Assembly: GCA_937892395.1 (NCBI GenBank)
Contig: CALAGJ010000067.1
Span: forward strand, 1-40,692
Source: an uncultured Parafilimonas sp.
Lineage (GTDB): Bacteria; Bacteroidota; Bacteroidia; Chitinophagales; Chitinophagaceae
Length of the DNA: 40,692 bases
Reading direction: 5' to 3'
Made by a program: the position numbers and the translations under genes. The notes under the pieces were generated by a model that worked only from the letters and a program-made list of their open reading frames with translations, made no database searches and had not been told where the DNA came from. Shown piece after piece: positions 8,588 through 16,608 of this stretch (positions are counted from its first letter, which is position 1; each line of letters starts with the position of its first letter).

Positions 8588-9949
8588 ATGCCACTAAAAA
8601 ACAAAAAATCTATTCTATATTTTGTATTTTGTATCTTTTCAATCTCTTTATTTTCTTGTAAGAAAAGTATAGGAACTGTAGAAGAAAAAAAACAAATTGA
8701 AAACCTTAAGCAAAGACCCAGAAAGCCAAATATTATACTATTTATGGCAGATGATTTCGGGTTTGAAATACCTGAATTTACAGGTGGAAAATCATATAGC
8801 ACACCCACTTTAAATTTTATGGCGGCAAACGGCATGCAGTTTTCTCAATGCTTTTCTCATCCAGATGGGTTTCCTTCTCGTCTTGCCTATTTAACTGGGA
8901 AATATAATTTTAGAAATTATACTTCTTGGGGTCAATTGCCAAAAGATGAACTAACTGTGGCTAATATGCTACAAGATAATGGATATAAAAATTGCTATGT
9001 GGGCAAATGGCAAAATAATGGTGGAGATGAACGTATAAAGAGTGCAGGATTCGAAAAATATCTTGTTTATCTTCCTTTTAGCGGTGATCAAAGAGAAAGA
9101 AGATACAAAAGTCCACTGCTATATAGAGATGGAAACTTTTTGCCAGATATAGAGACAAAAGATAAGTATTCAGAGGATATGTTTTTTGAATATTTTAGCC
9201 ATTTTGTTGATTCAAATAAAAGGAATCCTTTTTATGTCCAGTATTCTTTTAATCTAATTGCAGCACCTTATGTACCGAGCCCAATTCACCCAAATTACGC
9301 CAATTGGAATCCGGACAATGACAAGACAGCACAAGACACCGGGTATGTAAAAAGCATGGTAGAGTACTTGGATAAAATTATGGGTCAGGTTATTCAGAAA
9401 GTTGAAGATGAGGGACTACTTTCAAATACATTATTCCTTTTTATAGCAGATAATGCCACACAAGAACAAATTTTTTCCAGATGGAATAATCTTGTTATAC
9501 ATGGAACAAAAACAGAAACAAACAGACCTGGCACAACAACCCCTTTAGTAGCCTTTTGGCCGGGTACAATTGCCGTTAATAGCACCAGTAGTACATTAGT
9601 TGATTACACCGATTTTTTTAAAACATTTGCAGATGTGGCCGGAGTAAGTGATCTTTCTACTTATGGTAAAATGGATGGTGTAAGCTTTTATGATGATTTA
9701 AACAAGACATCCGGTGAAGATAGAGAATGGGTATTTTGTCATTGGGATAATGGAATTTCAAAACCAACCATAAGATATATTAACAATAATGAATATAAAT
9801 TGTATGACAATCCCAATCAAAATAAGAATTTTTTCAATATTCGTTCCGATGTTTGGGAAAGAAAGCCAATTCCTGATGCATCCTTAACAGCAAATCAAAG
9901 AGCAATAAAAAATAACCTCAAAGCAGAAATGGACTTACTAAAAAAATAA
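8588..9949 (+). CDS. Sulfatase-fold lipoprotein lacking the formylglycine residue (copy 1)
   Basis: The 453-residue protein has a lipoprotein signal (SLFSC, Cys24). The alkaline phosphatase/sulfatase fold is clear: NIILFMADD (Asp55, Asp56), FIADNAT (Asp288, Asn289), the AYLTGKY motif, GYVKSMVEYLDK and TTTPLVAFWPG. The metal-ligand positions are kept. The C/S-x-P-S-R site where sulfatases carry formylglycine reads Gly94-Phe-Pro-Ser-Arg98, so there is neither Cys nor Ser. GKWH is GKWQ (Lys140, Gln142) and the P-H-x-P histidine is Tyr228. Sulfate-ester hydrolysis by the standard mechanism is therefore unlikely; binding, or another chemistry, is possible. A close paralog follows about 510 bases downstream. 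Confidence 0.85.
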   Translation: MPLKNKKSILYFVFCIFSISLFSCKKSIGTVEEKKQIENLKQRPRKPNIILFMADDFGFEIPEFTGGKSYSTPTLNFMAANGMQFSQCFSHPDGFPSRLAYLTGKYNFRNYTSWGQLPKDELTVANMLQDNGYKNCYVGKWQNNGGDERIKSAGFEKYLVYLPFSGDQRERRYKSPLLYRDGNFLPDIETKDKYSEDMFFEYFSHFVDSNKRNPFYVQYSFNLIAAPYVPSPIHPNYANWNPDNDKTAQDTGYVKSMVEYLDKIMGQVIQKVEDEGLLSNTLFLFIADNATQEQIFSRWNNLVIHGTKTETNRPGTTTPLVAFWPGTIAVNSTSSTLVDYTDFFKTFADVAGVSDLSTYGKMDGVSFYDDLNKTSGEDREWVFCHWDNGISKPTIRYINNNEYKLYDNPNQNKNFFNIRSDVWERKPIPDASLTANQRAIKNNLKAEMDLLKK

Positions 9950-10460
9950 ATCAAGGGGATGATAGCAGGTTCTATTTGATGTAATTTGAGCGTACTATAA
10001 TGAAACAATAAATAGAACGAAATGTACAACCTTCTTTATTGGAGCCAAATAGACACTTGTTTTATTGATATTGATTTTGCCTAACTTGTTTAAATACATA
10101 GTAAGAAATATTAGCTTTGACATAAGGTGTTATATTTAGGGTTTACTGTTTATCATGTCTACAAAAAATGGAAAGGAACATAAATAAGTCTTAGGGATAA
10201 AGATTTGGGTGTTCAAATATGACAATATTTGAATTTTCTTTTAGGCTCACTTATACGCTGAATCTAAATTCGAAATTACTTCAAATAGAAAAGCTATGAT
10301 AAGGTAAATTAAATTGAATAAAATAGTAAAAAATAGTTTACACAAATTTAGTTATAGCATTATCTTAATCATATTTACTGGATTCGTTTTAATCGAATTT
10401 TATAGAACTCTAAAAGAATCGTTAATTTTTTTTTTATATTTTTACCCCAAATAATTAAAT
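9950..10460. other. 511-bp AT-rich spacer between the two sulfatase-fold genes, with inverted repeats
   Basis: No ORF with coding character is visible. It contains two perfect inverted repeats. The first has arms GTTCTATTT (9969-9977) and AAATAGAAC (10010-10018) with a 32-nt loop. The second has arms TTCAAATAT (10212-10220) and ATATTTGAA (10225-10233) with a 4-nt loop. The first might help end transcription of copy 1; the second could be a protein-binding site or a weak hairpin. An A/T-rich stretch directly ahead of 10461 probably holds the promoter of copy 2, but I cannot assign boxes. Confidence 0.4.
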
Positions 10461-11825
10461 ATGAAATCACACCAATGCAAAATACACAAGACTTTAATTT
10501 TGTTTTGTATTCTATTAGTTAGTATTAGTTCTTGTAGAAAAACAAATGAAGTAATTCTAAGTAATATAGAACAGGAAAGCATTAATTTTAGAACAGGAAA
10601 GCCAAATATTATATTATTTATGGCTGATGATGTTGGATATGAGGTTCCAGAATTTACTGGTGGTAAGTCATACAGCACACCTACCCTAAATTTTATGGCT
10701 GCAAATGGTATGCAGTTCTCACAATGTTTTTCTCATCCGGATGGATTTCCATCACGTCTGGCATATTTAACGGGAAAATATAACTTTAGAAATTACATTT
10801 CATGGGGGCAATTAGGGAAAGATGAATTAACAGTGGCCAACATGCTAAAAGATAATGGGTATACAAATTGCTACGTGGGGAAATGGCAAAACAATGGGGG
10901 TGATGAGCGTATCATTAGTGCTGGTTTTGATAAATATCAAGTTTATCTACCTTTTAGCGGTGACCAACGTGTCAGACGATACAAAAGCCCGCTTTTATAT
11001 CAAAACGGTGATTTTTTACCTGATAGCGTAACGCTAAACCGCTATTCTGAAGATATGTTTTTTGAATATGCCAGTAATTTTATTGACTCCAATAAAAGAA
11101 ATCCATTTTATATCCAGTATTCATTTAACCTCATAGCTCAGCCGTATGTTCCAAGTCCTGATCATCCTGACTATGCAAATTGGAATCCAGACGATGACAG
11201 AACTGCGCAGGATACAGGATATGTGAAAAGCATGGTGGAATATATGGATAAGATGATGGGTCAGGTGATACAGAAAGTAAAAGATGAAGGATTACTATCA
11301 AATACCCTTTTCCTGTTTATTGCAGATAATGCTACTCAAGAATTAATCTATTCCAGATGGAAAAATCAAATTATTCAAGGTACCAAAACTCAAACCACCA
11401 GGCCGGGTACTACTACACCTTTGGTGGCCTATTGGCCCGGAACTGTAGCTCCGAGAAGTAAAAATAATGAATTAATAGATTACACTGATTTCTTCACAAC
11501 TTTAGCAGATGTGGCAGGTGTTTCAGATTTATCAGCCTATGGTATCCAAGATGGTGTTAGTTTTTATGATGATTTAACGAATACTAAAGGCCGGGATAGA
11601 GATTGGGTTTTTTGTTATTGGAGAAACAGTCTTGCAAAACCTGAAATTAGATATATAAATAATAATGAATATAAACTTTACGATAAACCCAATCAAGATA
11701 AAAACTTTTTTAATACAAGATCAGACATTTGGGAGTTGAATCCAATACCAGATGCCTCAATGACACCAAAACAACGTAGTATTAAAAATGACTTGAAAGC
11801 TCAACTGGATTTATTACAGGACTAG
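10461..11825 (+). CDS. Sulfatase-fold lipoprotein lacking the formylglycine residue (copy 2)
   Basis: The 454-residue protein has a lipoprotein signal (SISSC, Cys25) and lines up with the upstream copy over its whole length. The same substitutions recur: Gly95-Phe-Pro-Ser-Arg99 at the formylglycine site, GKWQ instead of GKWH, and PYVP instead of PHxP, while MADD and FIADNAT are intact. Differences between the copies are mostly conservative and both frames are undamaged, so the duplication is not recent decay. Membrane-anchored, probably at the outer membrane or periplasmic face. It ends at a strong terminator (11897-11935). Confidence 0.85.
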   Translation: MKSHQCKIHKTLILFCILLVSISSCRKTNEVILSNIEQESINFRTGKPNIILFMADDVGYEVPEFTGGKSYSTPTLNFMAANGMQFSQCFSHPDGFPSRLAYLTGKYNFRNYISWGQLGKDELTVANMLKDNGYTNCYVGKWQNNGGDERIISAGFDKYQVYLPFSGDQRVRRYKSPLLYQNGDFLPDSVTLNRYSEDMFFEYASNFIDSNKRNPFYIQYSFNLIAQPYVPSPDHPDYANWNPDDDRTAQDTGYVKSMVEYMDKMMGQVIQKVKDEGLLSNTLFLFIADNATQELIYSRWKNQIIQGTKTQTTRPGTTTPLVAYWPGTVAPRSKNNELIDYTDFFTTLADVAGVSDLSAYGIQDGVSFYDDLTNTKGRDRDWVFCYWRNSLAKPEIRYINNNEYKLYDKPNQDKNFFNTRSDIWELNPIPDASMTPKQRSIKNDLKAQLDLLQD

Positions 11826-11896
11826 ATTTTGTAGGGAGACAACAATTTGTATTTTATTTTAAGACTACCTATTCTTAAAAAAGACTATGTAGTTAT

Positions 11897-11935
11897 AAAA
11901 AACCCTTCGTTGATTAAAACAATGAAGGGTTTTTT
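11897..11935 (+). terminator. Rho-independent terminator after sulfatase-fold copy 2
   Basis: A 12-bp stem AAAAAACCCTTC / GAAGGGTTTTTT with a 15-nt loop (which can extend the stem by three pairs after one mismatch) is followed by T-rich sequence. The flanking A and T runs make it potentially bidirectional. Confidence 0.85.
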
Positions 11936-12015
11936 ATTTCACAAACATTAACTAAGCAATAAAACCCCATTGCCCTTATTTTCGCCCCACTTAAATACGA
12001 GTTCAAGAAATTTTT

Positions 12016-13371
12016 ATGCAATTATTAGTTATAGATTGGGGTACAGTGGGAGTAAAAGCACTTCAGTTTGTAATGTCATTTTCAATTTTAGTGACCTTAC
12101 ATGAAATGGGGCATTTTTTCCCTGCAAGGTGGTTTAAATGTAGGGTAGATAAATTTTATCTTTTTTTTGACCCTTGGTTTAGCATCTTTAAAAAGAAAAT
12201 AAAAGACACAGAGTATGGTCTTGGATGGATTCCTTTTGGTGGCTATGTAAAAATAGCCGGTATGGTGGATGAAAGTATGGACAAAGAGCAACTGAAACTT
12301 CCATCACAACCTTGGGAGTTTCGAAGTAAACCAGCTTGGCAGCGGTTAATCATTATGGTGGGTGGTGTCTTTGTAAATATCTTATTGGCAATAGTATTAT
12401 TTATCATGATTGCTTGGGTATGGGGTGATGAATATATACCTGCCCAAAATTTGAAGTATGGCGTTACAGTAGATAGTCTCGGTAGAAATATAGGTATGCA
12501 GGATGGAGATCAGATTGTTGCCATTGGTAACGTACCTTATGAAAAAGTGGGTTCGGCCACTTTACTTTTTTTACAGTATGAACCCAAAGAAATAACAATA
12601 AGTAGAAATGGAACCACAAAAAAATTAGCCATTCCTGAAGGATTTGTAGGACAACTTAATAAAAATAAAGGAGGTGGATTTACCTATTTAAGATTTCCAG
12701 CTATTATTGATTCTATAGATGCTGCAAAAGTCAAAATAAAGGAGGGGATTATCAATGCGGGTGATACCTTAATTGCGGTAAATAATGATAAGATTGAATG
12801 GGCTTCTGAATTATTTTCCTCGAAACCTATAAAGAATCAAACAGCTATTCTGACACTGATTAATGCTAATGGAGATACAACTCATGCATCAGTTTTATAC
12901 GACTCTACAGGTGCAAGTAATATTGGTTTTCAATCAGCGGGCAAAGTGCTCGGCACAAAAAAAATCAATTATACTTTCGCAGAATCAATACCTGCGGGAT
13001 GGCACAAATGCTGGGAAACACTTGCAAACTATATTCAAAATTTGAAGCAACTTTTTGTTTCAAAAGAAATAAAAGTAAATGATTCGTTAGGTAGTGTTAT
13101 CAGTATTGGTAATGCATTTAGCGGTGAGCTAAGCGATTGGCGAGGTTTCTGGACAATGACAGCTATTTTTTCAATCATCCTTGCGTTTATGAATATATTG
13201 CCCATTCCGGCATTAGATGGTGGCCATGCATTATTTTGTATCTTTGAAATGATAACAGGAAGAAAGCCAAGTGATAAGTTTATGGAATATGCACAAACTG
13301 TTGGCATGGTATTATTGTTAGGGTTAATGGTATATGCATTAGGTTTAGATGTATTTAGATTGTTCAAATAA
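12016..13371 (+). CDS. rseP: RseP-type site-2 intramembrane zinc metalloprotease
   Basis: A 451-residue multipass inner-membrane protease that cleaves transmembrane substrates such as anti-sigma factors and remnant signal peptides. The first helix carries HEMGH (His29, Glu30, His33), and the second metal motif is MNILPIPALDGGHALF (Asp401) in a C-terminal helix. One or two PDZ domains lie between (about residues 150-300). C-terminal GRKPSDKFMEYAQTVGMVLLLGLM is typical of the family. The usual Bacteroidota partner dxr is not upstream here. The tmRNA gene starts 30 nt after the stop. Confidence 0.93.
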   Translation: MQLLVIDWGTVGVKALQFVMSFSILVTLHEMGHFFPARWFKCRVDKFYLFFDPWFSIFKKKIKDTEYGLGWIPFGGYVKIAGMVDESMDKEQLKLPSQPWEFRSKPAWQRLIIMVGGVFVNILLAIVLFIMIAWVWGDEYIPAQNLKYGVTVDSLGRNIGMQDGDQIVAIGNVPYEKVGSATLLFLQYEPKEITISRNGTTKKLAIPEGFVGQLNKNKGGGFTYLRFPAIIDSIDAAKVKIKEGIINAGDTLIAVNNDKIEWASELFSSKPIKNQTAILTLINANGDTTHASVLYDSTGASNIGFQSAGKVLGTKKINYTFAESIPAGWHKCWETLANYIQNLKQLFVSKEIKVNDSLGSVISIGNAFSGELSDWRGFWTMTAIFSIILAFMNILPIPALDGGHALFCIFEMITGRKPSDKFMEYAQTVGMVLLLGLMVYALGLDVFRLFK

Positions 13372-13401
13372 GTTCTTTGAAAATATCCTTAAAAATATAT
13401 C

Positions 13402-13774
13402 GGGGCTGTATTTGGTTTTGACAGCGTTGGTTGAGGCAGGTGTAAGCATGCAGTGCGTTGTATCATTAGCACTTTAATCTGAAGATTCAAAACACAAAAG
13501 GCGAATCTAACTTCGCTATGGCTGCCTAATCAGTGATTGGGTAATCATTAGGGCCGTGTTGAGCAGGTTGACCTTTAACCAAGCTCCACCGCCGACTCAA
13601 AAAAAATAAAGGTTGCTGTCATCTTAGGCTGTGCAGATGACAAAAGATCATTCAGCTAAGTGATATATTGGTTGGTTCTTTTCCTGTATATCGCCTACAA
13701 ATAATAAAGAAATAAGCATGTAGAAAGCTTGTTGCAATGACGTTTGGACGGCGGTTCGACTCCGCCCAGCTCCA
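13402..13774 (+). ncRNA. ssrA: tmRNA (ssrA)
   Basis: The RNA rescues stalled ribosomes. The 5' end GGGGCTG pairs with CAGCTCC near the 3' end (one G-U pair) to form the acceptor stem. A T-arm GGCGGTTCGACTCCGCC ends the tRNA-like domain. CCA is not encoded (the DNA reads CTA after the discriminator A), so it must be added. The tag frame runs from GGC at 13500 to TAA at 13527-13529 and gives GESNFAMAA, preceded by a Lys codon in the same frame. The AMAA end agrees with a Bacteroidota tag. The 373-nt length is normal, and a terminator follows. Confidence 0.95.
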
Positions 13775-13778
13775 CTAG

Positions 13779-13819
13779 AGTAGGCTATCAAATATACAAA
13801 AAGATAGCCTATTTTTTTG
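13779..13819 (+). terminator. Rho-independent terminator of ssrA
   Basis: The 9-bp stem TAGGCTATC (13781-13789) / GATAGCCTA (13803-13811) is followed by a run of T. It starts about 7 nt after the mature 3' end of tmRNA. Confidence 0.88.
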
Positions 13820-13848
13820 AACCTATTTGAGAATTTGATTTTGTACAC

Positions 13849-13880
13849 TTGTTATTTGGAAGTGTGCAGATATATATTTG
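13849..13880 (+). promoter_or_regulatory. Candidate Bacteroidota promoter for the epimerase gene
   Basis: TTG at 13849-13851 and TATATTTG at 13873-13880 are separated by 21 nt; the second box matches TAnnTTTG exactly. It lies downstream of the ssrA terminator and 23 nt before ATG 13904, which also argues against the longer TTG start at 13817. Confidence 0.5.
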
Positions 13881-13903
13881 CAAATCAAAAATTAGACTAT
13901 AAA

Positions 13904-14869
13904 ATGCAGAAAAAAGCGCTAGTGTGTGGTGCTGGTGGCTTCATTGGAGGTCATTTAGTAAATAGACTAAAATCAGAAGGCTATTGGGTTAGAGGTGTGG
14001 ATTTAAAAGAAAACGAATACGGCAATATGAATGCCGACGAGTTTGTGATTGGCGATCTCAGAGAGCCTTCAATTGCAAATAATGTTGTAATCGGTATGAA
14101 CGAGGTATATCAATTGGCAGCAGATATGGGTGGTGCTGGTTATATTTTTACAGGTGACAATGATGCATCAGTAATGCATAATTCAGCACTTTGTAATCTG
14201 AATGTTTTGGAAGCAGCTTATCAGGCAGGTATAAAGCGGATATTTTATAGCAGCAGTGCTTGTATGTATCCAGAATATAATCAACTCGATCCTGAAAATC
14301 CCAAATGCTCTGAAGAAAGTGCATATCCGGCAGCACCGGATAGTGAATATGGTTGGGAAAAATTATTTAGTGAGCGGCTTTTTTTGAGTTACCATAGAAA
14401 CCATGGCATGGAAGTAAGGATAGCACGCTTTCATAATATTTTTGGTCCCCAGGGCACTTGGACAGGCGGCAAAGAAAAAGCACCTGCTGCCATGTGTCGT
14501 AAAGTAGCTGAAGCAGAGGGAAATGGAACCATAGAAGTATGGGGAGATGGAAAGCAAACCAGGTCGTTTCTTTATGTGGATGAATGTGTGGAAGGTATTC
14601 GCAGGTTGATGCAAAGTGATTTCACCGGACCTGTCAATCTCGGAAGTGAAGAAATGATTTCCATAAATGATTTTGCAAAAATGGCCATAAAGATTTCCGG
14701 TAAGCAGATTTCCATTAAGAATATTACTGGTCCTACAGGAGTAAGAGGTAGAAACTCAGATAATAAATTGATATTTGAAAAATTGGGCTGGCAGCCTTCC
14801 CAACCATTATTGGATGGTATGCAAAAAACCTATACATGGGTAAGCGCACAAGTAGCGTCTAAAAAATAA
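13904..14869 (+). CDS. GDP-mannose 3,5-epimerase-like extended SDR enzyme
   Basis: The 321-residue cytoplasmic protein has a Rossmann motif GAGGFIGG (about residues 9-16) and the extended-SDR Tyr-Lys pair YGWEK (Tyr149, Lys153). It resembles plant GDP-mannose 3',5'-epimerase: SSSACMYPEYNQLD (Cys120, the acid/base Cys of GME), FHNIFGPQGTWTGGKEKAPAA, EVWGDGKQTRSF and GVRGRNSDN. In plants GME makes GDP-L-galactose and GDP-L-gulose from GDP-D-mannose; a bacterial role would be surface-glycan sugar supply. ATG 13904 puts the nucleotide motif at the normal distance. The gene is flanked by terminators and so is monocistronic. Confidence 0.82.
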   Translation: MQKKALVCGAGGFIGGHLVNRLKSEGYWVRGVDLKENEYGNMNADEFVIGDLREPSIANNVVIGMNEVYQLAADMGGAGYIFTGDNDASVMHNSALCNLNVLEAAYQAGIKRIFYSSSACMYPEYNQLDPENPKCSEESAYPAAPDSEYGWEKLFSERLFLSYHRNHGMEVRIARFHNIFGPQGTWTGGKEKAPAAMCRKVAEAEGNGTIEVWGDGKQTRSFLYVDECVEGIRRLMQSDFTGPVNLGSEEMISINDFAKMAIKISGKQISIKNITGPTGVRGRNSDNKLIFEKLGWQPSQPLLDGMQKTYTWVSAQVASKK

Positions 14870-14922
14870 TGACCGAGCTATTTTTCATATAACTTATGTA
14901 TAGGAAAATGCTCTGATACTTT

Positions 14923-14958
14923 AAAAAACAATTAGGGAATGCCTCTAATTGTTTTTTT
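14923..14958 (+). terminator. Rho-independent terminator after the epimerase gene
   Basis: A 13-bp stem AAAAAACAATTAG (14923-14935) / CTAATTGTTTTTT (14945-14957) with a 9-nt loop ends in a T run. Confidence 0.8.
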
Positions 14959-15082
14959 AGTATAGTGAATATGACTTAGCGTATAATTTGGATTTACTAA
15001 GTCTGTGCTTTAAATTGCTTCCAATTTTATTTGATAAACTCTTTTAAACCAATGCGGCTTTACTTTGCATCCAAATTAAATT

Positions 15083-15427
15083 ATGACTACATCTGATATA
15101 ACTATACAGGTATCCCTTGGGGAAGATAAAATACCGGAAGCCATACACTGGCATGCCGGTGAGACAACAGCAGAAAATAAACAGGAAGCCAAAGGCATGA
15201 TTTTGAGCTTTTGGGATGGGGCAGACAAGAGTGCCATGCGTATGGATTTATGGACAAAAGATATGATGGTAGATGAAATGGCAGACTTCTTTTATCAAAC
15301 ATTGATGACTATGGCAGATACATATAATCGTGCCACCAGCCAACCAGAATTGTCTAATGAAATGAAAGAGTTTGCAAAATCGTTTTATCAAAAATTTAGA
15401 AATACACAAGAAAAATCAAGACTGTAA
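15083..15427 (+). CDS. gldC: Gliding motility protein GldC
   Basis: A 114-residue soluble protein matching GldC along its length: the start TTSDITIQVSLGEDKIPEAIHW, ILSFWDGADKSAMRMDLWTKDMMVDEMADFF, and QTLMTMADTYNRAT. In Flavobacterium johnsoniae gldC is needed for full gliding efficiency; homologues are common in Bacteroidota, including non-gliders, often apart from the T9SS core genes. A TACTTTG box at 15061-15067 is a possible -7 element just ahead of the gene. The YqeY gene starts 1 nt after the stop, so the two are translationally coupled. Confidence 0.9.
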   Translation: MTTSDITIQVSLGEDKIPEAIHWHAGETTAENKQEAKGMILSFWDGADKSAMRMDLWTKDMMVDEMADFFYQTLMTMADTYNRATSQPELSNEMKEFAKSFYQKFRNTQEKSRL

Positions 15428-15428
15428 T

Positions 15429-15890
15429 ATGCAATTGGAACAACAAATCATGGAGCAGCTGAAAGAAGCCATGAAATCAAAGAATGAAGCTGCACTACGC
15501 AGTTTGAGGGCTATAAAAGCTGAGATATTAAAAGCTAAAACAGAGCCCGGATTCAGCGGTGTTATTTCTGATGAAGCCGCCATAAAAATGCTACAAAAAA
15601 TGACGAAGCAACGTAAAGATGCTTTAGAAATTTATGAACAACAAAATAGAGCCGATCTTGCACAAAAGGAAAGGGAAGAAATCCAAGTAATTGAAGCTTT
15701 TTTGCCCAAACAATTAGATATAACAGAGCTCAAATCCATGCTTCAAGAAATAATTGCAAATACAGGCGCATCCGGCCCGGCTGATATGGGAAAAATCATG
15801 GGAATAGCCTCAAAACAATTTGCTGGTAAAGCCGATGGCAAAACTATTTCTGCAGTGGTAAAAGAATTACTAACCAATACCCAGCAATAA
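15429..15890 (+). CDS. GatB/YqeY domain protein
   Basis: The 153-residue protein runs from ATG 15429; the open frame extends back into gldC (to a TTG at 15372), but ATG 15429 places the conserved opening IMEQLKEAMKSKNEAALRSLRAIKAEI correctly. EAFLPKQLD, GKIMGIASKQFAGKADGKTIS and the all-helical layout are the YqeY family. It is related to the tail of the GatB amidotransferase subunit and probably binds tRNA; its precise role is unknown. Its stop overlaps the start of the CvpA gene (TAATG), indicating an operon. Confidence 0.9.
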   Translation: MQLEQQIMEQLKEAMKSKNEAALRSLRAIKAEILKAKTEPGFSGVISDEAAIKMLQKMTKQRKDALEIYEQQNRADLAQKEREEIQVIEAFLPKQLDITELKSMLQEIIANTGASGPADMGKIMGIASKQFAGKADGKTISAVVKELLTNTQQ

Positions 15891-16426
15891 TGTCTATTGA
15901 TATTATATGTATCATCATTTTGGCTATCGGATTTTATAAAGGTCTGACGAAGGGATTGATAATGGGAGTGTTTTCATTGCTTGCTTTTATAGCAGGTATT
16001 GCTGCTGCGGTAAAACTTTCTGCTGTGGTAGCAGCTTGGTTACAAAGCAATTCTAATATCGGAACTACTTGGCTGCCTGTCATTTCATTTGCTCTGGTTT
16101 TTATAGCCGTAGTGCTGATAGTAAGATGGTCAGCAAAGTTGATTGAGAATATTGCAGATTTTGCATTTCTTGGTTGGGTAAATAAAATTGGTGGTGCATT
16201 AATGTATATGACGTTGTATGCCTTTATACTCAGTGTTGTTTTTTTTTATATGAATCAACTTGGCATACTGACTAATACTGCGACTTCGGATAGTAAGCTA
16301 TACCAACTTCTGCAACCTTTTGGCCCATTTGTAGTAGATGGCATTGGAAAAATAATACCTATTTTCAAAGACTTATTTAATCAACTCACCAATTTTTTTG
16401 GAAATATCAAACCTGAAAATACTTGA
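15890..16426 (+). CDS. CvpA family inner-membrane protein
   Basis: The 178-residue protein has four predicted transmembrane helices (about residues 3-20, 25-50, 62-83, 100-122). The opening DIICIIILAIGFYKGLTKGLIMGVFSLLAFIAG and central GWVNKIGGALMY fit the CvpA (colicin V production) family, whose members help envelope integrity. It overlaps the YqeY gene by one base and ends the gldC-yqeY-cvpA unit. Confidence 0.85.
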   Translation: MSIDIICIIILAIGFYKGLTKGLIMGVFSLLAFIAGIAAAVKLSAVVAAWLQSNSNIGTTWLPVISFALVFIAVVLIVRWSAKLIENIADFAFLGWVNKIGGALMYMTLYAFILSVVFFYMNQLGILTNTATSDSKLYQLLQPFGPFVVDGIGKIIPIFKDLFNQLTNFFGNIKPENT

Positions 16427-16608
16427 TTAAAAAATTGATAATAGATTAGTTACTTTTTGTATAAAGCTTTTCTATCTTTTTCTATTGCACAAGCTATTCG
16501 TTTTACAAAATTGAATTTTATATTTTACGATGAGTGATAGGATTAGCAATTGTTTGTATGGTTATGTGAATATAAATGCTTTATTTGCGAAGCGATTAAG
16601 TTGAATGC

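Noticed and set aside
8588..11825. Calling the two genes active arylsulfatases
   Set aside because: Both lack the Cys/Ser needed for formylglycine and two conserved His residues, so only the fold can be claimed.
13817..13903. TTG start at 13817 for the epimerase gene
   Set aside because: It begins in the ssrA terminator tail and upstream of the promoter-like boxes; ATG 13904 fits the Rossmann motif position.
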